Positions 7,861 through 16,053 of a stretch of 64,000 nucleotides of DNA are shown in pieces. This DNA is from Deltaproteobacteria bacterium. GTDB lineage: Bacteria; JADJOY01. The notes under the pieces were generated by a model that had not been told where the DNA came from, did no database searches, and saw only the letters and a list, made by a program, of their open reading frames with translations. A program made the translations under genes and the position numbers. The DNA lies in contig JADJOY010000018.1 in the NCBI GenBank assembly GCA_016713535.1, positions 124,001 through 188,000 on the forward strand, given 5' to 3'. How positions within the stretch are numbered: the first letter of the stretch is position 1; the number at the start of each line of letters is the position of its first letter.

Positions 7861-10506
7861 TCAGGGAGGGCGCGGCGCCAGGTTCGCGAGCCAGTCGCGG
7901 GCGGCGGGCGGGGAGTCGTCGAAGCCGCGCTCGCGTCCTTCGCGCTCCGCCGCGTCGAACGCCTCCGCGCCGAGCGCCGCGCGCGCACGATCGACGAGGG
8001 GGCGCAGGTAAGCCTCGTCGGGCGGATCGCGGTGGAAGTCGCTGCGACCGCGTTCTTCCTCGGAGGCGCCGTAGAAGCGGGCGGCGTTCGCGAGCTCGCC
8101 ACGGACCGCGGCGAGCCCCGCGCACACGTCGAGGGCGACCTGGCCGCTCATCCGCAGGTCGAACTCGATCGCGAGCGCCAGCGCTTCGCGGGTCGGGCCG
8201 ATCGAGCGCTCCGGTTCGCCGCGGCCCACGTGGTTCATGGCGACGTTGAGGAGCGCGATCGAGGTGTTGGCGCGGTCGTCGACGCGCCGCCAGCACTCGA
8301 TGACTTCCTCGTAGAGCGGCTGCGCCGCATCGTGTTCGCGGCGGTAGCGGAGGAGCTCGGCGGCGGTGGTGAGGGTCATGCCGAGCGTCTCGGGGTCACC
8401 GAGCCGGCGCGCGATCGCCACGGCCTCGGCGGAGTGCTCCCGCGAGAGGGCGAAGTTGCCGTGTGTCGCCTCGATTCCCGCCAGGTACCGCAGGACGACC
8501 GCCGCGCTGTCGTCGGCCCCCAGCTCGCGCGCGATGGCGAGGCTCTCGCGGGCCGCGCCTTCCGCCTCCGCGTAGCGGCCCATCGAGAAGGCGAAGCGCA
8601 CCAGCTCGTAGAGCGCCTTGCAGCGCAGCAGGGTGCGCGGCTCGGTGCCCGGGCGAGCCAGGGCCTGCCGGATGAGGCGGCGGCCTTGGTCGAGGCGCCC
8701 GCGCTGCCGCAGGTAGCCCGCGAGCGCCACCACCAGGCGCAGCCCGGCCTCGACGTGGCGCGGCGCCTGGTCGCACCACGAGTGGACCGTCACCAGGTTC
8801 TCGAGATCGGCGTCGAACGCGAGCCAGGCACCCGCGTCGCCGGCGTGCGCGGTCTCCGGGGCGCGCTCGGCGAGCGCCAGGAAGTGCTCGAGGTGGAGGT
8901 CGCGGACCGCGCCTTCCTCGCCGGAGTCCTTGAGCCGCTCGAGCGCGTAGGCGCGGATCGTCTCGAGGAGGCGGTAGCGCCCGCGGTCGGGCTCGTGCAC
9001 CACCAGCGACTTCTCGATCAGGTTGGTGAGCAGGTCGACGACGTCGTAGCCGTCGACGTCGCCGCCTGCGCAAACCGCCTCGGCCGCCTCCAGCGTGAAG
9101 CCGCCCGCGAACACCGCGAGCCGCCGCAGCGCCGTGCGCTCGCGCTCGTCGAGGAGGTCGTGGCTCCAGTCGATCAGCGCGCGCAACGTCTGCTGGCGCG
9201 GCAGCGCCACGCGCGCGCCGCGGGTGAGTAGCCGGAAGCGGTCGCCGAGGCGATCGGCGATCTGTTCGGGCGTCAGGCTCGAGGCGCGCGCGGCGGCGAG
9301 CTCGATCGCCAGTGGGATGCCGTCGAGGCGCCTGCAGATGTCCGCGACCACGGCGACGTTGTGCTCGCCGAGCGTGAAGGTCGACGCGACCTGCATGGCG
9401 CGGTCGACGAAGAGCTTCACCGCCTCGGACCGGGCGAGCTCCGCGAACGAGGCGTCCTCCTCGGGATCGACCATGGCGAGCGACGGCACCCGGTACGTGG
9501 CCTCGCCGGGCACCCGGAGCGGCTCGCGGGTGGTGGCGATCACGCGCGAGCGCGGGCTCGCCGCGAGCAGGCTGCTGACCACCTCGGCCGCCGCGTGCAC
9601 CACGTGCTCGCAGTTGTCGACGATGACGAGCCGCTCCTCGCCGGCGAGGCGCGCCGCGAGCACCTCGAGTACCGGCCGTCCCGGCGCGACGACGATGCCG
9701 AGGGCGGTGGCGACCGCCTGCGCGATCTCGCGCTCGTCGGCGATCGGCGCCAGCTCGACGAACCACACGCCGTGGGAGAAGCGCTCGAGCAGCTCGCCGC
9801 CGAGCTGCAGGCTGAGCCGCGTCTTGCCGGCGCCGCCCGAACCCGTGAGCGTGACCAGCCGCGAGCGCGCGAGCAGCTCGGTGAGCTCGGCGAGCGAGCG
9901 CTCGCGGCCGATGAAGTGGGTGAGCTGCACCGGCAGGTTGTTGGGGATGGCGTCGAGGGTCTTGAGGGCCGGGAAGTCGTGCTCGAGGTCCGCGATCACC
10001 AGCTCGTGGACGTGCTCGGGGCGGTTCAGGTCCCGCAGCCGTTTCTCGCCGAGGTCGCGCAGGCTGACGCCATGGGGCAGCCGATCGCGCACCAGCTCGT
10101 AGGTGGCCTGGGTGACGAGCACCTGGCCGCCGTGGCCCGCGCTCATGAGCCGCGCGACGCGGTTGAGGAGCGGGCCGACGTAGTCGTCGCCGCGCTCCTC
10201 GGTCTCGCCCGAGTGGATCGCCATCCGCACCCGGATCGGCGCCTCGCCCCACGCCTCGGCGTGCAGCGCGCGTTGCGCCTCGGCCGCGGCGGCCAAGGCG
10301 GCGGGCGCGGTGTCGAACGCGACCTGGAAGGCGTCGCCGATCATCTTGTACGGGTAGCCGTCGTGGGCCGCGAAGATCTCGCGTAGGAGTGCCTCCTGGC
10401 GCGCGTGCGCGCGCGCCATCCAGCCGGCGCGCTCGTCCCAGAGCTGGGTCGAGCCCTCGATGTCGGTGAAGAGGAAGGTGACGGTTCCGCTGGGGCGCGC
10501 CGTCAT
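7861..10506 (-). CDS. Class III adenylate cyclase + STAND ATPase + TPR regulator (copy 2)
   Basis: 881 residues from ATG 10506 (MTARPSGTVTFLFTDIEG). It has the same architecture as copy 1 and is similar along its length: cyclase domain with D15, K54, D58, a DYVG aspartate and NRVAR; Walker A TGSGGAGKT; Walker B VIVDNCEH; sensor TTREPLR; GIPLAIELAAAR; then winged-helix and TPR-like repeats. The catalytic set is complete, so cAMP production is predicted. Its ATG overlaps the folA stop by 4 bp (ATGA), implying translational coupling to dihydrofolate reductase, which is unusual for a signalling protein. Confidence 0.9.
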   Translation of the reverse strand: MTARPSGTVTFLFTDIEGSTQLWDERAGWMARAHARQEALLREIFAAHDGYPYKMIGDAFQVAFDTAPAALAAAAEAQRALHAEAWGEAPIRVRMAIHSGETEERGDDYVGPLLNRVARLMSAGHGGQVLVTQATYELVRDRLPHGVSLRDLGEKRLRDLNRPEHVHELVIADLEHDFPALKTLDAIPNNLPVQLTHFIGRERSLAELTELLARSRLVTLTGSGGAGKTRLSLQLGGELLERFSHGVWFVELAPIADEREIAQAVATALGIVVAPGRPVLEVLAARLAGEERLVIVDNCEHVVHAAAEVVSSLLAASPRSRVIATTREPLRVPGEATYRVPSLAMVDPEEDASFAELARSEAVKLFVDRAMQVASTFTLGEHNVAVVADICRRLDGIPLAIELAAARASSLTPEQIADRLGDRFRLLTRGARVALPRQQTLRALIDWSHDLLDERERTALRRLAVFAGGFTLEAAEAVCAGGDVDGYDVVDLLTNLIEKSLVVHEPDRGRYRLLETIRAYALERLKDSGEEGAVRDLHLEHFLALAERAPETAHAGDAGAWLAFDADLENLVTVHSWCDQAPRHVEAGLRLVVALAGYLRQRGRLDQGRRLIRQALARPGTEPRTLLRCKALYELVRFAFSMGRYAEAEGAARESLAIARELGADDSAAVVLRYLAGIEATHGNFALSREHSAEAVAIARRLGDPETLGMTLTTAAELLRYRREHDAAQPLYEEVIECWRRVDDRANTSIALLNVAMNHVGRGEPERSIGPTREALALAIEFDLRMSGQVALDVCAGLAAVRGELANAARFYGASEEERGRSDFHRDPPDEAYLRPLVDRARAALGAEAFDAAEREGRERGFDDSPPAARDWLANLAPRPP

Positions 10507-11009
10507 GATGCGTGCCTGCGGCGGTAGCGGCGGATCTTCAGCGCCGGATCGTCGTGGGGCTCGAGCGGGCCCGCTTCCCAGTCGCGCTCGTCGATCGCCG
10601 GGAAGCGCACCGCGCGCGGGCTAGGTACCGGCTCGGGCACGTAGGTGACGTCGAGGAGGTTGGCGTGGGCGAGCGCTTCGGCGTAGAGCCGCGCGCCGCC
10701 GATGAACCAGATCGGGCCCGAGAGGTGGGCGAGGGCGTCGGCGAGGGACGCGTAGTGCTCGACGCCGTCGAGGGGGCGGCCGGTGATCACGACGTTGCGC
10801 CGCCCCGGCAGCGGCTTGCCGCCGATCGACTCCCAGGTGAGGCGGCCCATCACGATCGCGGTGCCCATCGTGAGCCGCTTGAAGCGCTTGAGGTCGGCCG
10901 AGTGGTGCCAGGGGATGCGGCCGTCGAGGCCGATCGCGCCCTCGGGCGACACGGCGACGATGATCCCGCGCAGGTCGGGGCGGGCGAGCTCTTCGTCGAA
11001 CGCCGTCAT
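10503..11009 (-). CDS. folA: Dihydrofolate reductase
   Basis: 168 residues, ATG at 11009. It shows the DHFR landmarks in order: IIVAVSPEGAIGLDGRIPWH (the Met20-loop region), HSADLKRFKRLTMG (the acidic residue of the active-site helix), IVMGRLTWESIG, GRRNVVITGR and WFIGGARLYAEAL, which binds NADPH. It reduces dihydrofolate to tetrahydrofolate, regenerating the cofactor that ThyA oxidises. thyA lies 190 bp upstream in the same direction, as in many bacteria. Its stop overlaps the start of a cyclase-STAND gene. About a dozen extra residues precede the usual DHFR start. Confidence 0.95.
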   Translation of the reverse strand: MTAFDEELARPDLRGIIVAVSPEGAIGLDGRIPWHHSADLKRFKRLTMGTAIVMGRLTWESIGGKPLPGRRNVVITGRPLDGVEHYASLADALAHLSGPIWFIGGARLYAEALAHANLLDVTYVPEPVPSPRAVRFPAIDERDWEAGPLEPHDDPALKIRRYRRRHAS

Positions 11010-11097
11010 GGCTCGATCCCGACCCGGCCCCCGCGCGGACTCGCGCCCCGGCGCATAGCAGCGAGGTTGTGAACGAGTCGACCGCGAGCGAGGCGCT

Positions 11098-11160
11098 CGC
11101 GGGGGGACGGAGCCCCCCGCGCTACGAAGACACCCGTGGCGACCGGGGTTCTATCCCCCG
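11098..11160 (-). repeat. Compound hairpin element, inverted copy of 29083-29144
   Basis: Read on the minus strand: a GGGG/CCCC hairpin with a six-base loop, about 20 linker bases ending in TTCGTAGCG, then CGCGGGGGG-CTCCGT-CCCCCCGCG (11098-11121 on the plus strand). The same order, near-equal spacing and the same hexaloop occur at 29083-29144. It lies between folA and thyA. Confidence 0.8.
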
Positions 11161-11199
11161 CCGCCGGCTTCACGCGGTCGAACGGCATCGCGGCCCTGC

Positions 11200-12078
11200 C
11201 TAGACGGCGACCTTGAACTTGATCGCCGGGTGAGGATCGTAGCCGCCGAGCTGGAAGTGGGAGAGGATCGTCGCGGTGTCCTCGTGCATCAGCGCCTCGA
11301 CGTCGGCGAGGCTCCGGATGGCGGGAGAGATGGTGAGCTTGGGCAGCGCGCGCGGCGTGCGAGTGAGCTGCTCCTCGAGCCCCGGCACGTGGTCGTAGTC
11401 GGCCATCGAGCCGTCCGGCTTGGCGGTGTAGACGTGGGCGTCGACCAGCGTGTGCGCGAAGATCCCTGGCCGGATCCCGGCGAAGTGGCCGATGAGCTCG
11501 AGCAGGAACGCGTAGCCCGCGATGTTGTAGGGCACGCCCAGCGCCACGTCGCAGCTGCGCTGGGTGAGGTGGAGGCAGAGGTAAGGCTCGCCGCGCTCGT
11601 CGTTCTGGACGTTGAGGATCCACAGGCAGTGGCAGGGCGGGAGCGCGCTGGTGTGAGCGTTGCCGGGTGCCCACGCCGTCACCACCAGGCGGCGGCTCAT
11701 CGGGTTGCGCTGGATCTCGGCGAGCACCCACGCGATCTGGTCGCGGAAGGTCGCCTGGCCGTCCTCGTGGATCGGGAAGTGACGCCAGAAGTTGCCGTAG
11801 GCGCTCGTCACCACGCCGTCGTCGTCGGCCCACGGATCCCAGAACTTGCAGCCGTGCTTCTTGAGCAGCGAGATGCGCGTGTCACCCGAGAGGAACCACA
11901 GGTTCTCGATGACGATGTTCTTCCACGAGATCTCCTTGGTGGTGAGCAGCGGGAAGCCGCGCGTCAGGTCGATCTCGTAGTTGTGGTTGAACGTGGAGAT
12001 CGTGTCGACGCCGGTGCGGTTGGGCTTGCGCGTGCCGCGCGCGAGCACCTCGCGGACCAGATCCAGGTATTGCTGCAT
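11200..12078 (-). CDS. thyA: Thymidylate synthase (folate-oxidising type)
   Basis: 292 residues from ATG 12078. Clear landmarks: RTGVDTISTF near the N-terminus; FPLLTTKEISWKN; WFLSGDTRI; SRRLVVTAWAP; the active-site LPPCHCLW, whose first Cys is the nucleophile; RSCDVALGVPYNIA; HVYTAKPD; and the C-terminal KFKVAV, which closes the site. It methylates dUMP using methylene-tetrahydrofolate and releases dihydrofolate, which the downstream folA product recycles. Slightly longer than E. coli ThyA because of an insert around HEDGQATF. Confidence 0.97.
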   Translation of the reverse strand: MQQYLDLVREVLARGTRKPNRTGVDTISTFNHNYEIDLTRGFPLLTTKEISWKNIVIENLWFLSGDTRISLLKKHGCKFWDPWADDDGVVTSAYGNFWRHFPIHEDGQATFRDQIAWVLAEIQRNPMSRRLVVTAWAPGNAHTSALPPCHCLWILNVQNDERGEPYLCLHLTQRSCDVALGVPYNIAGYAFLLELIGHFAGIRPGIFAHTLVDAHVYTAKPDGSMADYDHVPGLEEQLTRTPRALPKLTISPAIRSLADVEALMHEDTATILSHFQLGGYDPHPAIKFKVAV

Positions 12079-12099
12079 GGCGTGGCTCCGTGCGGACCG

Positions 12100-12492
12100 T
12101 CACTTCGACCACTTCTGGTCGTGGCACTTCTGGCAGATGTCCTTGACCCGCGCGATCGAGCCGGTGGCCTGCGCGTCCGAGCCGGCGACGAGCGCGTTCT
12201 CGAGCGCGCCGAGCTCGTCGATGGCCTCGCCGTTCAGGTCGCGGAAGGTCTCGCTCGACTTGTAGTACTCGGAGGTGGTGATCGGCTCGCTCCCGAGGAG
12301 CTTGCCGACCTGCACCGCGTAGCCCACGGCGCCGCTCGGGCCTTTCTTTTCGTAGAGCTTCTGGAGCTGGTCGAAGGTCTTTCCAGCCTGCACCATCGTG
12401 GTGTGGAACGGGGTCGGCTTGCTACAGCCGGCGCCCAGGCAGGTGGCGGCGGCGAGCGCCGCGACGGCGAGCAGGTGGTGCGGTCGGCTCAT
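12100..12492 (-). CDS. C-terminal-haem cytochrome c'-like lipoprotein
   Basis: 130 residues, ATG 12492 with an AAGGAA Shine-Dalgarno-like sequence. The N-terminus is a lipoprotein signal (LAVAALAAATCLGAGC). The remaining roughly 105 residues are helical and end in DICQKCHDQ, a single CxxCH haem c site close to the C-terminus. This is the class II (cytochrome c') arrangement, where the haem sits at the end of a four-helix bundle. It would be anchored on the periplasmic face of a membrane and carry electrons or bind small gases. Its stop lies 21 bp from thyA, but the two need not be related in function. Confidence 0.8.
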   Translation of the reverse strand: MSRPHHLLAVAALAAATCLGAGCSKPTPFHTTMVQAGKTFDQLQKLYEKKGPSGAVGYAVQVGKLLGSEPITTSEYYKSSETFRDLNGEAIDELGALENALVAGSDAQATGSIARVKDICQKCHDQKWSK

Positions 12493-12598
12493 GGGAATTC
12501 CTTTCGGGCTTCTGCTACCCGGGGGGATGCGCCCGCGTCAACGATGATCGCGGCCGGCGGTTGCTTGCATCGCCGCCGCGCGCGTAAGGTCGGCGGCG

Positions 12599-13051
12599 AT
12601 GCCGCGATCGGCAAATCGCCCTCGCCCCGGCCCGGCGTGGCTGTGGGTCCTGCTGCTCACCGGCGGCTGCTCGACCGGCATCCTCTCCACACGCCTCGAC
12701 CGGCTCGCGCTGTGCCGCGACGTGACCGCCGACGGGCTCGGCAGCCCGGTGCAGATCGGCGACGGCTTCACCACCCACGACGCCCGCGCCGTGGTGTGGC
12801 TCGATCTCCGCGATCTCGCACACGCGCACACCGTTCGCTACCGCTGGTTCGACCCGGAAGGAAACCTCTACCTCGACAGCGGCCCGGTCGCGCTCAACCC
12901 GGGCGGCGAGTACCGGCCGCGCGCGACGGTCTCGGCGAGCATGCCCATCGCGGGGGCGCCGGCGGCGTGGCTTCCCGGCGAGTGGAAGGTCGCCGTCGAA
13001 TACGACGGCGAACCGCTCACCACCCAGAGGTTCGACCTGGAGGAGCGGTGA
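12599..13051 (+). CDS. Small lipoprotein of unknown function
   Basis: 150 residues, ATG 12599, with the lipobox LLTGGC about 24 residues in. The mature part contains VVWLDLRDLAHAHTVRYRWF, 'PEGNLYLDSG' and 'WLPGEWKVAVEYDG'. This pattern of aromatic strands resembles the Ig-like or carbohydrate-binding beta-sandwiches of exported proteins of unknown function. It overlaps the next gene by 4 bp (GTGA), so the two are translationally coupled and probably act together in the envelope. It diverges from the cytochrome gene. Confidence 0.75.
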   Translation: MPRSANRPRPGPAWLWVLLLTGGCSTGILSTRLDRLALCRDVTADGLGSPVQIGDGFTTHDARAVVWLDLRDLAHAHTVRYRWFDPEGNLYLDSGPVALNPGGEYRPRATVSASMPIAGAPAAWLPGEWKVAVEYDGEPLTTQRFDLEER

Positions 13052-13998
13052 GGGCGCGGTGGCGGATCGCTCGCGGGGTGCTGGTGTGTGGGCTCGTGGC
13101 CGTGGTGGCGGCGGCGGGCACCGCGCGCGCCGAGCTCGACGACCCCGCCTACCACCGCGCGATGATGCTGCTGCAGGGTGGCGACGCGGCGGGCGCGGCC
13201 GAGGCGCTCGCGGAGCCGCTCGCGCGCCGCGCCGGTGAGCTCTACGTGCTGGAGCAGAGCGTGGGCGCCGACCCGGCGCGGCTGCGCGCGCTGCGCGGAG
13301 AGCTGGCCGAGCTCGAGCGGCAGGCGGCGATCGCCGAGCAGCAGGCCGGCCACGCCGAGCAGGCGCGCCAGCACCTCGCGCGGCTGCTCGCGCTCGACGG
13401 CGACGCCAAGCTCGATCCGCTGGAGACCCCGCGCCCGCTCCTGCTCGAGCTCGAGGAGCTGCGCGGCGCGCGGACCGCGGCGCCCGAGGTCACGCGCATC
13501 GAGCTGCCGGACGCTCCCGCGCAGGGGATCGAGCACGTGCCACCGCTGGTGGTCGTGCGGGGCGGTGAGATCACGCTCTACGTGCGCGTCGCCGATGGCC
13601 GGGACGCGCGCGTGACGGTCGATCACTGTGGCGCGGCGCAGGCGAGCGCGGTGTGCGCGAGCCCGCGGCGCAAGACGCTGGCTCGCGTGCGCGGCGATGT
13701 CTTCGCCGGCGCGCTGCCTGCGGCCGCGTCCGATGGCGCCGCGCATCTGCGCTACCGGATCGGCGTGGTCGACGGAGCGGGGCGCTCGCGCTCGACGCCG
13801 TGGTACGCGCTCACGGTGGTCGACGACGTGGTGAGCCACCTCGATCGCGCAGGTGCGAGCTATGGCCCGCGTGCGCAGGCGCTGCTGCGGGCGGGGAGCG
13901 TCGAGGCGCGGCTGGGGTCGGCGAGCTCGCTTCCCGACGGCATCCGCGAGGTCGACGCGCGCGCGTCCAACCTGGAAGTCCGCCGAAGGGCGTATTGA
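13048..13998 (+). CDS. Exported protein of unknown function, coupled to the lipoprotein
   Basis: 316 residues from a GTG at 13048 that overlaps the previous stop (GTGA). The signal peptide runs VRARWRIARGVLVCGLVAVV to a likely cleavage after GTARA. Residues about 30-115 are Ala/Leu/Glu-rich helices that look TPR-like or coiled (LRGELAELERQAAIAEQQAG). About 150-285 is beta-rich, with YVRVADGRDARVTVDHCG and HLRYRIGVVDGAGRSRSTPW resembling an Ig-like domain. The family is not recognised. The stop is followed at once by a large inverted repeat. Confidence 0.7.
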   Translation: MRARWRIARGVLVCGLVAVVAAAGTARAELDDPAYHRAMMLLQGGDAAGAAEALAEPLARRAGELYVLEQSVGADPARLRALRGELAELERQAAIAEQQAGHAEQARQHLARLLALDGDAKLDPLETPRPLLLELEELRGARTAAPEVTRIELPDAPAQGIEHVPPLVVVRGGEITLYVRVADGRDARVTVDHCGAAQASAVCASPRRKTLARVRGDVFAGALPAAASDGAAHLRYRIGVVDGAGRSRSTPWYALTVVDDVVSHLDRAGASYGPRAQALLRAGSVEARLGSASSLPDGIREVDARASNLEVRRRAY

Positions 13999-14072
13999 CG
14001 GTTCGCCGTCGTGTGGGAGCGCAGGAGCGAGGGTGAGCTCGCCCGCGTTTCATCGGCACGACCGGCGAACCG
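13999..14072 (+). terminator. Large imperfect hairpin after the exported-protein gene
   Basis: Bases 13999-14013 pair with 14057-14072 with one bulged base, enclosing about 43 bases that contain a smaller GGG/CCC hairpin around GAGCTC. It begins directly after the TGA. There is no T-run, so factor-independent termination is not certain. A separate GGCGGGC/GCCCGCC hairpin preceded by CGTAGC lies at 14091-14108. Confidence 0.5.
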
Positions 14073-14108
14073 TGGCCCGGCGGTCGTAGCGGCGGGCGCG
14101 AGCCCGCC

Positions 14109-14954
14109 GAGGACGGGACTCGAGTGGAGGGGATCGCTTCCACTCCCGGGAGGGCTCACGCCCTCCCCTACACGGCCAAGGGACGTCGCAAGGGGACGAC
14201 CTGCTGGAGGGCCGCGCTCCGTCGCGGCCGAGGACGGGACTCGAGTGGAGGGGATCGCTTCCACTCCCGGGAGGGCTCACGCCCTCCCCTACACGGCCAA
14301 GGGACGTCGCAAGGGGACGACCTGCTGGAGGGCCGCGCTCCGTCGCGGCCGAGGACGGGACTCGAGTGGAGGGGATCGCTTCCACTCCCGGGAGGGCTCA
14401 CGCCCTCCCCTACACGGCCAAGGGACGTCGCAAGGGGACGACCTGCTGGAGGGCCGCGCTCCGTCGCGGCCGAGGACGGGACTCGAGTGGAGGGATCGCC
14501 TCCACTCCCGGGAGGGGCTCACGCCCTCCCCTACACGCCCAGGGACGTCGCGAGGGGACGACCTGCTGGAGGGCCGCACTCCGTAGCGGCCGAGGACGGG
14601 ACTCGAGTGGAGGGGATCGCTTCCACTCCCGGGAGGGCTCACGCCCTCCCCTGCACGGCCAAGGGACGTCGCAAGGGGATGACCTGCTGGAGGGCCGGGC
14701 TCCGTCGCGGCCGAGGACCGGACTCGAGTGGAGGTGATCGCCTCCACTCCCGGGAGGGCTCACGCCCTCCCCTGCACGACCAAGGGACGTCGCAAGGGGA
14801 CGACCTGCTGGAGGGCCGCGCTCCGTCGCGGCCGAGGACCGGACTCGAGTGGAGGTGATCGCCTCCACTCCCGGGAGGGCTCACGCCCTCCCCTACACGG
14901 CCAAGGGACGTCGCAAGGGGATGACCTGCTGGAGGGCCGCGCTCCGTCGCGGCC
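14109..14954. repeat. Tandem array: seven 121-bp units, each with three hairpins
   Basis: Units begin at 14109, 14230, 14351, 14472, 14592, 14713 and 14834; the fourth is 120 bp, the rest 121. A degraded eighth copy follows to about 14975. In the first unit three perfect inverted repeats follow one another: GAGTGGA/TCCACTC (14122-14145), GGGAGGGC/GCCCTCCC (14148-14167) and GGCCGCG/CGCGGCC around a CTCCGT loop (14210-14229). Unit differences are point changes. Because 121 is not a multiple of three, the long open frames across it rotate frame at every unit and are not genes. The array fills the gap between two convergent genes. Confidence 0.95.
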
Positions 14955-15016
14955 GGGGACGGGACTCTCACGCCCGCCCCTCCACAGCCGCGACGCCGCG
15001 CCACCGCGCGCTCGTA

Positions 15017-16018
15017 TCAGCTCGGGGGCAGGGCGTCGACGAAGCAGTCCTCGGGCTTCGGCACCTTCGTACCTTCGACGAGGCCGAGGTCGGTGAGCTG
15101 GTCGACCACGGTCTTCCAGCGATCGAGGGTCATCCGGCCCAGGCCCGGCAGCCCGTCCTTGCCGAGGACCAGCGGCTCCTGGGTCTTCGCCGACTCGGCG
15201 AACGTGGCCAGGTCCATGGCGCTGTTGAGCTGGTGCATGCGCTCGTTCGCGGGCCTGGGATCGGCGAGGTAGCTCTTCCAGCCGTCGCGTACCGCGGCCA
15301 CGAACGAGCGCGCCTCTCGCTGGGCGGTGCGCCAGCGCTGGCCGCTGGTGATGACCACGGTCATGTACGGGTTGAAGCCGATCTCGGAGAGCAACAGCAC
15401 CTGCGGATCGGCGCCGCGATGACGCGCCAGGATCGGCTCGGAGGTGGCGAACGCCTGCATCGCGAAGCTCTTCTCGGTGAGGAAGCGCTCCATCGCCCCG
15501 GCCATCGGCACGATCGAGACCTTGCTCGCGCCGTAGTGATGCTCGAGGTACTTGGTGAAGACGCTGCCCGGCTCGACGGCGAGGCTCACGGGCCTGGCGA
15601 AGAGCTCGGCCAGGCTCCCCGCGCCGATCTCCTTGCGCGCCATGATCGCGCGCGGCGTGGTCTGGTAGACGGCGAAGAGCCCCACGATGTCGAGCCCGGC
15701 GGCGCGGCCGAGCACCACCTCGGTGGCCTCGGCGACGCTGTACTCGAGGCGTCCGAGGGCCACCTCCTGCACCGTCGGTACGCCGGGTCCACCCGGCCGC
15801 ACCACCACCGAGAGGCCGTTTCGCGCGTAGAGCTTGTCGAGCTCGGCCGCATAGAAGCCGCCGAACTCGGGCTCGGGCACCCAGTTGAGTCCGAGTGTGA
15901 GCGGCTTCGAGGCGGCGCCGTCGGCGGCGCGCGCGGGCTCGAACGTCGCGAAGAGGGCCAAGAGCGCGAGGGCGATCGAAGCCGCCCGTCCGCCCCACGT
16001 GAGTCCGGCACGCGCCAT
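15017..16018 (-). CDS. ABC importer substrate-binding protein, Thi5/NMT1 family
   Basis: 333 residues, ATG 16018. The signal peptide runs to about residue 31 (FATFEPARAAD). The mature part opens with LTLGLNWVPEPEFGGFYAAE, the NMT1/THI5-like signature, followed by LYARNGLSVVV and VALGRLEYSVAEATEV. Members bind pyrimidine thiamine precursors, riboflavin-like compounds or sulfonates. The specificity cannot be read here. No thiamine genes are near, although folE is divergent. It closes an ATPase-permease-binding-protein operon. A Cys near the C-terminus (PEDCF) is not a lipobox. Confidence 0.85.
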   Translation of the reverse strand: MARAGLTWGGRAASIALALLALFATFEPARAADGAASKPLTLGLNWVPEPEFGGFYAAELDKLYARNGLSVVVRPGGPGVPTVQEVALGRLEYSVAEATEVVLGRAAGLDIVGLFAVYQTTPRAIMARKEIGAGSLAELFARPVSLAVEPGSVFTKYLEHHYGASKVSIVPMAGAMERFLTEKSFAMQAFATSEPILARHRGADPQVLLLSEIGFNPYMTVVITSGQRWRTAQREARSFVAAVRDGWKSYLADPRPANERMHQLNSAMDLATFAESAKTQEPLVLGKDGLPGLGRMTLDRWKTVVDQLTDLGLVEGTKVPKPEDCFVDALPPS

Positions 16019-16053
16019 GGATCGATCTCCCCGGAGCTGAAGGCGCGCTTACG

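Noticed and set aside
11230-13998. A 922-residue plus-strand protein through thyA
   Set aside because: Most of it is antisense to thyA and the cytochrome gene with Arg/Ala/Val-rich composition; only the part from 13048 is real.
14011-14858. Long open frames across the tandem repeats, on both strands
   Set aside because: The 121-bp period shifts the frame each unit, so the same DNA is read in all three frames. Composition is Arg/Gly/Pro-rich and there is no ribosome site.
14109-14954. CRISPR array
   Set aside because: Units are contiguous and nearly identical over their full length, with no unique spacers and no cas genes nearby.
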